Source: Bacteroidota bacterium
GTDB taxonomy: Bacteria > Bacteroidota > Bacteroidia > Chitinophagales > Chitinophagaceae
NCBI GenBank assembly: GCA_023390215.1
Contig: JAEWDG010000146.1
Coordinates: 1-15,052 of the forward strand
Reading direction: 5' to 3'
DNA: 15,052 nt
The number at the start of each line of letters is the position of its first letter. The first letter of the stretch is position 1. A program made the translations under genes and the position numbers. The notes beneath the pieces are model-generated. The model was not told the origin of the DNA. It saw only the letters and a program-made list of their open reading frames with translations, and did no database searches. Below are positions 1 through 5,200 of the stretch, piece after piece.

Positions 1-445
1 GGTTTTGCTTCAAACCCGTAATGCGCAAACCTTTAATGTGAACATAATTGCAGTTGCGCATGATCACTGCCGTAGGATCTGTAATCGAAGGCGTAAAATC
101 ACTGAGATCTAATACAGGAAGTTCCCCCGGATAAGCGAGGATATGAATAGTATCGGATTCCGTTCCGTTTAAATTTTGCCACATGCAATGTTGCCAGGCC
201 GCCGCACCTACAGCAGTGCGGTAGGTACCTCCGCGGATATAAGCAATGTCTCCCGGACTCATCACCGAGGATAATTTTGTCCAGTTGGCAAACGGAGCGT
301 TTATGGTACCGTTATTGTTGTCATTTCCGGTAGGAGATACATAATACGTATGTGAAGCCGTTGGAGACTGAACTACGGGAGGGTTGGCTTTGGTATGAAT
401 GGCGGCAAACAACAGTATTGCTGCCGTGAACACTAGGTTTCTCAT
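1..445 (-). CDS. Secreted right-handed beta-helix protein, PL9-like paralog (partial, 3' end outside window)
   Basis: The minus-strand frame opens with ATG at 445 and stays open to the window edge, giving 148 residues. The first ~20 residues (MRNLVFTAAILLFAAIHTKA) form a signal peptide, so the product is exported. The rest is the N-terminal cap of a parallel beta-helix protein: YYVSPTGNDNN, then SPGD, YIRGGTY, LNGTE, AYPGELP and HIKGLRITGL. The same blocks occur in the same order in the complete minus-strand protein at 841-2052, so the two genes are tandem paralogs. By analogy it may be a polysaccharide lyase of the PL9 type, but the catalytic half lies outside the window, so activity cannot be judged. 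A promoter candidate lies about 275 bp upstream, at 720-749. The ATG fits a start because it directly precedes the signal peptide, and GAGAAAA lies just upstream as a weak ribosome-binding site. Confidence 0.85.
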   Translation of the reverse strand, partial: MRNLVFTAAILLFAAIHTKANPPVVQSPTASHTYYVSPTGNDNNNGTINAPFANWTKLSSVMSPGDIAYIRGGTYRTAVGAAAWQHCMWQNLNGTESDTIHILAYPGELPVLDLSDFTPSITDPTAVIMRNCNYVHIKGLRITGLKQN

Positions 446-554
446 CGAATTTTCTCAAGATGCAGATGGATCTTTAACCGCAGTTAAAAATTCTGGCAGA
501 TTAGTTGTTATGGATTTTGTACAGTTTTTTTGTTTTTACTTGTTTTGAAAACCG

Positions 555-594
555 GCCGCGTGATAGCAAAAACAATGCTATTACGCGGCTTTTT
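555..594 (+). terminator. Strong hairpin with T-tract on the plus strand
   Basis: Positions 555-568 (gccgcgtgatagca) pair with 576-589 (tgctattacgcggc), forming a 14-bp stem with a single G-T pair and a 7-nt loop, aaaacaa. On the plus strand the stem is followed by ttttt, the form of an intrinsic terminator. Both flanking genes run on the minus strand, where the hairpin is followed only by the weaker CGGTTTTC. It could therefore stop antisense transcripts, act weakly in both directions, or serve as leader structure for the minus-strand gene that starts at 445. Confidence 0.65.
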
Positions 595-602
595 GCATGG
601 AA

Positions 603-635
603 ATTATCAACAAACTGTTGCTTGCTGTTGATAAT
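603..635. repeat. Perfect 10-bp inverted repeat
   Basis: attatcaaca at 603-612 is repeated inverted as tgttgataat at 626-635, with a 13-nt spacer. No T-tract follows on either strand, so this is not a classical terminator. It could form an RNA hairpin in the leader of the minus-strand gene at 1-445, or be a protein-binding site. It lies 13 bp from the hairpin at 555-589. Confidence 0.6.
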
Positions 636-719
636 ACAGGCCAATTCAAATCCAAGCGTGAAAAAAGTTCTTGAGAATGAGAGGTTGAGTTTCGTTCAAA
701 CAGGCTACTGGAGTGGTTT

Positions 720-749
720 CAAAGCTAATATAAGTTTAGCGTTAAACAA
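720..749 (-). promoter_or_regulatory. Bacteroidota-type promoter candidate, minus strand
   Basis: Read on the minus strand, TTG (749-747) is followed after exactly 19 bp by TAGCTTTG (727-720). This matches the phylum's -33/-7 pattern TTG ... TAnnTTTG with normal spacing. The predicted transcription start is near 712. It would drive the beta-helix gene starting at 445, leaving a 5' leader of about 265 nt that includes both inverted repeats. No equally good -7 box was seen closer to the gene. Confidence 0.55.
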
Positions 750-794
750 GAAAAAATACACATTTTAATATTCCACAATATTTGGTTTGTAATT

Positions 795-830
795 CACAGT
801 TTTTATTGGAAATCCACATTTTTAATTGGC
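795..830. repeat. Two degenerate direct repeats, 20-bp period
   Basis: cacagtttttattgga (795-810) and cacatttttaattggc (815-830) match at 13 of 16 positions and are spaced by 20 bp, about two helical turns. They lie just after the stop codon of the 841-2052 gene and about 45-80 bp upstream of the -33 element of the promoter candidate at 720-749. The position suits an activator binding site, but the AT-rich background makes chance similarity possible. Confidence 0.35.
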
Positions 831-840
831 ATTTTCCAAA

Positions 841-2052
841 TCAGCGAAGAAAAGAGATTTCCGGTAGTTGACCATTTGCGCTTCGGGGTCTCGAAAGTGA
901 ATGGATATCCAGCTTTTTACAAGTTCTGCCTGTTTCCCAACTGTTTCCCCGGCCATTCGTCTCTTTTCCCCTCCTGCTATGCCTGTCGTGTAGAGATGAA
1001 TTATTTACAAAAACCTGCGGCGGGGAAGGAGTTATATAATCAAACATAAAGCCGTAAGAGCTATTGCCTTGCGATATATTCGATATAAATTCAAATCTAA
1101 AATTTCCTTTGTTCTGATCAAAACCGGAACCCAGATTGCCTGCCGCCACACAATTGACAAGTTTCCTGCTTATTGAATCTGGCCGATAGCCTTCCGGTGA
1201 AGGACCCAGTTTAAATCCATCTCCATCACCCGCAGGATTGAAGCTACCTGGTTGGAAGCCATTCCAGAATGCCCAGCAGTTTTTGAAGCTAAAATCGCCT
1301 TCTACACCATACAAATCGAATCCGTCATCACTGATCCACCATGCGCGGCATCCTTCAAAAACAGTTCCGCGGGCCCTGGTATTTCCGGTACACTGGAAAC
1401 CATTTGCATTTCCCCAGGCTCCTCCCTGGGTAAAAGGATCGGAAATATGATGTGCGTCACAATTTAAAAAATAATTGAAATTGCTGTTTTCTCCCACGAT
1501 AAAGCCGTAACCGCCAATATTATCAATTTCGCATCGTTCGATCTTATTGTGTGAAGCATTTCTGAGTTCCATCCCGCGCGAAAGTCCGGACCCATCAGCT
1601 ATCTGACCCAGCCCGGTTATCCTTAGTCCGATTATATGAATAAAATCACAGTTTTCTATGAGCAAAGCTGTAGGGTTGGGGTATTGCAGACGAACCCCAC
1701 TGCAATCCATGATTGGTTTTTCTCCCGGGTAAGCCGATATTACCACCGGTTTTTCTGCAGTTCCGTTCAGTTTTGACCAATGACAAAAAACAGAAAGTAA
1801 TCCATTGAAACCAGTATATCTTCCTCCCCTTATGAAACCGGTGTCTCCCGGTTCTAAAACTGTTGAAAGCCGTTGCCAGGTTTGGAACGGATTTTCCCGT
1901 GTACCGGAGTTATGATCGTTTCCTTTGGGTGAAACAAAATATTTCTTCGCATCAACGGTGTTGAATAACAGGGATATAGCCATACAAATGGATATGAAAC
2001 GTGCTTTTCGATACGTTTTTGGAAACCAGTTGTATAATTGAAAAAACTGCAT
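841..2052 (-). CDS. Secreted PL9-family-like pectate lyase / parallel beta-helix protein
   Basis: This 403-residue protein has a signal peptide (basic KTYRKAR near residue 12, hydrophobic FISICMAISLLF, likely cleavage after VDA at 35). A DUF1565-like N-terminal cap follows (YFVSPKGNDHNSGT, GDTGFIRGG), then a right-handed beta-helix. Residues 241-246 read SDDGFD and residues 278-283 read GDGFKL. These match the calcium-binding aspartates and the catalytic lysine of PL9 polysaccharide lyases, which cleave pectic polymers by beta-elimination. D242, D243 and D246 keep the spacing I recall for Erwinia PelL (D233, D234, D237), and K281 sits where the catalytic lysine K273 would be. The fourth calcium ligand appears to be N217 instead of aspartate. 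The protein ends at LPEISFLR, whereas related proteins usually continue, so the C-terminus may be shortened. It is a tandem paralog of the gene at 1-445 and divergent from the gene at 2277. Fold is fairly sure; pectate specificity is inferred. Confidence 0.8.
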   Translation of the reverse strand: MQFFQLYNWFPKTYRKARFISICMAISLLFNTVDAKKYFVSPKGNDHNSGTRENPFQTWQRLSTVLEPGDTGFIRGGRYTGFNGLLSVFCHWSKLNGTAEKPVVISAYPGEKPIMDCSGVRLQYPNPTALLIENCDFIHIIGLRITGLGQIADGSGLSRGMELRNASHNKIERCEIDNIGGYGFIVGENSNFNYFLNCDAHHISDPFTQGGAWGNANGFQCTGNTRARGTVFEGCRAWWISDDGFDLYGVEGDFSFKNCWAFWNGFQPGSFNPAGDGDGFKLGPSPEGYRPDSISRKLVNCVAAGNLGSGFDQNKGNFRFEFISNISQGNSSYGFMFDYITPSPPQVFVNNSSLHDRHSRRGKETNGRGNSWETGRTCKKLDIHSLSRPRSANGQLPEISFLR

Positions 2053-2135
2053 CTGCGCATAAAAATTTAGAGGAGATACGGACTGGACGAGCCTCGGAAC
2101 ATGTTATGCCGCATTAAAATGTGTAATAATATATC

Positions 2136-2148
2136 CCAAACTGTTTGG
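2136..2148. promoter_or_regulatory. Palindrome in divergent promoter region, operator candidate
   Basis: ccaaac-t-gtttgg is a perfect 6+1+6 palindrome. Its right arm overlaps the TTTG -33 element (2144-2147) of the plus-strand promoter candidate, and the palindrome covers the expected start of the minus-strand transcript from the -7 box at 2163-2156. That placement fits a regulator controlling both divergent units. The call rests on position and symmetry only. Confidence 0.35.
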
Positions 2149-2176
2149 TATTTCCCAAAGTTAAGTTCTATCTTCG
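2144..2176 (+). promoter_or_regulatory. Promoter candidate for the 2277-10110 unit
   Basis: TTTG at 2144-2147 is followed after 21 bp by TATCTTCG at 2169-2176, one mismatch from the Bacteroidota -7 consensus TAnnTTTG. The predicted transcript start is near 2183, giving a leader of about 94 nt before the ATG at 2277. A second small inverted repeat, cagttt-aa-aaactg (2235-2248), lies within that leader. Confidence 0.45.
2156..2163 (-). promoter_or_regulatory. Minus-strand -7 box candidate for the PL9-like gene
   Basis: On the minus strand this reads TAACTTTG, an exact TAnnTTTG match. No clear TTG is present 19-21 bp upstream of it. If used, transcription would start near 2149 and leave a leader of about 97 nt before the gene starting at 2052. 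It lies inside the spacer of the opposing plus-strand promoter candidate, so the two would compete. Confidence 0.35.
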
Positions 2177-2276
2177 TAGTTCCTTGCTATCTGACTCCTC
2201 AATCCTCCGAAACACCCATTCCCAATAGCCTTTACAGTTTAAAAACTGATTTGTAATTATTTCGCAAAAGATAACT

Positions 2277-5200
2277 ATGCCTCTTCCAAAATTATCTGTT
2301 CAATTCAGGAGAATTGCAGCCGTTCTGTTAATGTTAATGGCATTCAGCCCTTTGTTTGCCCAAAACCGGATTGTTCTTGAAAACCAATTGCCCGGAACGC
2401 CACAATCAGCGTGGGATGCAGGTGATGGTGGTACGATCGAAGGATTCGCAGAAGAATTTTCTGTTGAACCGGGTCAGACGGTTCATTTTAAAATTGATAT
2501 TGCTTCCGGTAGCCCCCAGCCTTTTACTGTAAAAATATATCGCATTGGATGGTATCAGGGAAATGGCGCGCGGTTTATCGCAGATCTGGGAAATACCTTA
2601 ACTGGTGAGTTACAAACCACCACAACTCACGATGAAGCAACAGGCCGCACCGACTGCAGCAACTGGCCAAGGTCAGCCGCATGGAACGTGCCTGCCGATG
2701 CTGTTCCCGGGGTATATATCGCCAGAATGGACTGTCCTAATGTGGGCGGTTCTGCCATTTTACTATTTGTAGTTACGGATCCTGTTGCAAGTCTGAATGC
2801 AGATCTTTTGTTCAAGACCTCAGATGCAACCTGGCAGGCATACAATCCTTATGGTGAGAATAATTTTTATATCGCAGCAATTCCTGTACCCGGTTATGCT
2901 CATGCGACAAAGGTCAGCTATCAGCGCCCGCTTCATTTAAGGGGTGATAAATCGAATTTCTTTAATGCGGAATATCCGATGATCCGCTGGCTGGAAAGGA
3001 ACGGATATGATGTGAGTTATACTACGGACCAGGCGATCTCAAGGGACAACACTCCTTTGACCCCTTCCAAATGCAGGGTCTTCCTTTCTGTTGGTCACGA
3101 TGAATACTGGTCGGCGGAGGCCCGCACCAGAGTTGAAACAGCCAGGAACAATGGCGTTCATCTGGCTTTTTTCAGCGGCAATGAAGTGTATTGGAAAACA
3201 CGCTGGGAAGATAATTTCCAAACACTTGTTTGCTACAAAGAAGGATCCATGGGCGAACTCGGTTGCGGAACAAAATGCGATCCACTGCCCAATGTATGGA
3301 CAGGTTTATGGCGTGATGGATGTCAGCCGGATTATGCTGCCAACGATGGCTGCAATCCGGAAGGCTCATTAAGCGGGCAAATGAGTTGGACACAGTCTAT
3401 CGGTTCTATTAAAGTTCCCGACGTTTATAAGAATCTTCGTTTTTGGAAAAATACAGCGGTTGAAAGTTTACCTCCGGGCGGAACACTCACCCTACCTTAC
3501 GGAACGCTGGGAAATGAGTGGGATCCGGAGCAGTTCACTGAAAACTACCCTCCCCACAGAACCGTTTTGTCGAATACACTTCAAACGAGTCATATTCATA
3601 AAATGTCGTTATTCCGGCACGCCAATGGTGCGCTGGTATTTGGAGCCGGAACAATGCAGTGGGCCTGGGGATTGGATGCAAATCATGACCTGAACACAGC
3701 TACGCCGCCTGTACAGCCGGAAAGCCGCGATATGCAACAGGCAACTTTGAACCTGTTATTCGATATGGGCGTTAGCCCTGCAACCAAACAGGCAGACCTC
3801 ATTCTGCCTTCTGCATTGAATGATGTAACCCCTCCGACTTCTGTGATCCTTTCTCCTTTCCATGGCGCAAACGTTGCGGGGGGATCCGTAACCGTTAGCG
3901 GTAATGCTGTAGATAATGGAGGTGGCGCACTGGGTGGTGTGGAAGTTTCGGTAGATGGGGGACTAACCTGGAATGTAGCAGATGGACTGGAAGACTGGTC
4001 TTATACATTCTCTCCTTCAGGATATGGTACGATCAATATACAGGTAAGGGCATGGGATGAATTCGGAAATGTTGAAACCGTTGGATCTCTGCCTTCAGCA
4101 AATTCTATTGCAGTAAGTCTTACGGGACCGTTCAATTACTCAGTATTCAATCAAACCTATCCTCAGCAGGCACCTTTGTTTGTTAACGACGCCATAGGAG
4201 TTGAGCTGGGAATGAAATTCAGAAGTTCAATTCCCGGTTATATTACGGGTTTAAAATATTATAAGGGCGCGGATGTTACCGGTGTGCATATCGGGCATCT
4301 TTGGGACAACAATGGAAACCTGCTTGCAAGCGAAACTTTTGTTGATGAAACAGCATTTGGCTGGCAAACAGTTCCATTGAGCAACCCGGTTCTGATACAG
4401 CCAAACACAACCTATGTTGTTTCATATTTTTCTCCCGATGGCAAATATGAAAAAACAGTTTCGTTTTTTAATCAATCGATCCAGAATGGATATCTTACCG
4501 GCCTGGCATCAGGAACAGACGGAGGGAATGGTGTTTATGTTTATAATGATTCGCCTGCATTCCCAACCGAAACCAGTGTGGCAAGTAATTATTGGGCTGA
4601 TGTGATCATGACGCCTTCAGACATTACTTCACCTAATATTGTGTCAACCAATCCCATTGATGCAGCTACCGGTGTAAACCTGAATGCGGCAGTAACCATC
4701 AATTTTGATGAAGAAGTCGATGCTTCGACGGTGAATGCATCAACGGTTTTCCTTACAGGACCTGGAAATACTGTAGTTCCTTCCAGCCTGAATGTGAGTG
4801 GTTCTGTTATTACGCTCACACCCAATTCAGCGTTGTCTATTGTAACAACATATACTGTCACCATTAAAGGTGGTATTACACCTCCACAGATCAAAGACAT
4901 TTCGGGTAATGCGCTGGCTGCCGATTACATCTTCAGCTTTACAACCGGAGGACTTACAGCGCCTGAAATCACCGGCAATCCTGCATCTACTTCTACCTGC
5001 GCGAACGCCCCAATAAGTTTCGCTTCTTCCGGAACAGGTATACCTACACCAACTATTCAATGGCAGGTGAGCACCAACGGAGGCGTAGACTGGTCAGATA
5101 TTTCAACTGCAAATACAGCAACGTATACTTTTACGGCTCAGTCAACAGATAATGGAAAACAATACCGGGCTATATACACCAATAGTGAAGGTGCCGACAC

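Larger units (their letters stand above)
446..840. other. Intergenic region between the two beta-helix genes
   Basis: This is 395 bp of AT-rich sequence with no convincing gene. It holds a minus-strand promoter candidate (720-749), a degenerate direct repeat upstream of it (795-830), a 10-bp inverted repeat (603-635) and a 14-bp hairpin (555-589). A short inverted repeat, tttaac-cgca-gttaaa, lies at 473-488 near the start of the downstream gene. An 87-codon plus-strand frame at 505-768 runs straight through both hairpins and resembles nothing recognisable, so it is not called. Confidence 0.7.

Noticed and set aside
505..768. 87-codon plus-strand open frame between the beta-helix genes
   Set aside because: It crosses both hairpins and a minus-strand promoter candidate, shows no recognisable domain, and its composition looks like translated AT-rich intergenic DNA.
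767..782. Inverted repeat aatatt-ccac-aatatt
   Set aside because: Each arm is itself palindromic and AT-rich; such pairs are expected by chance in this region.
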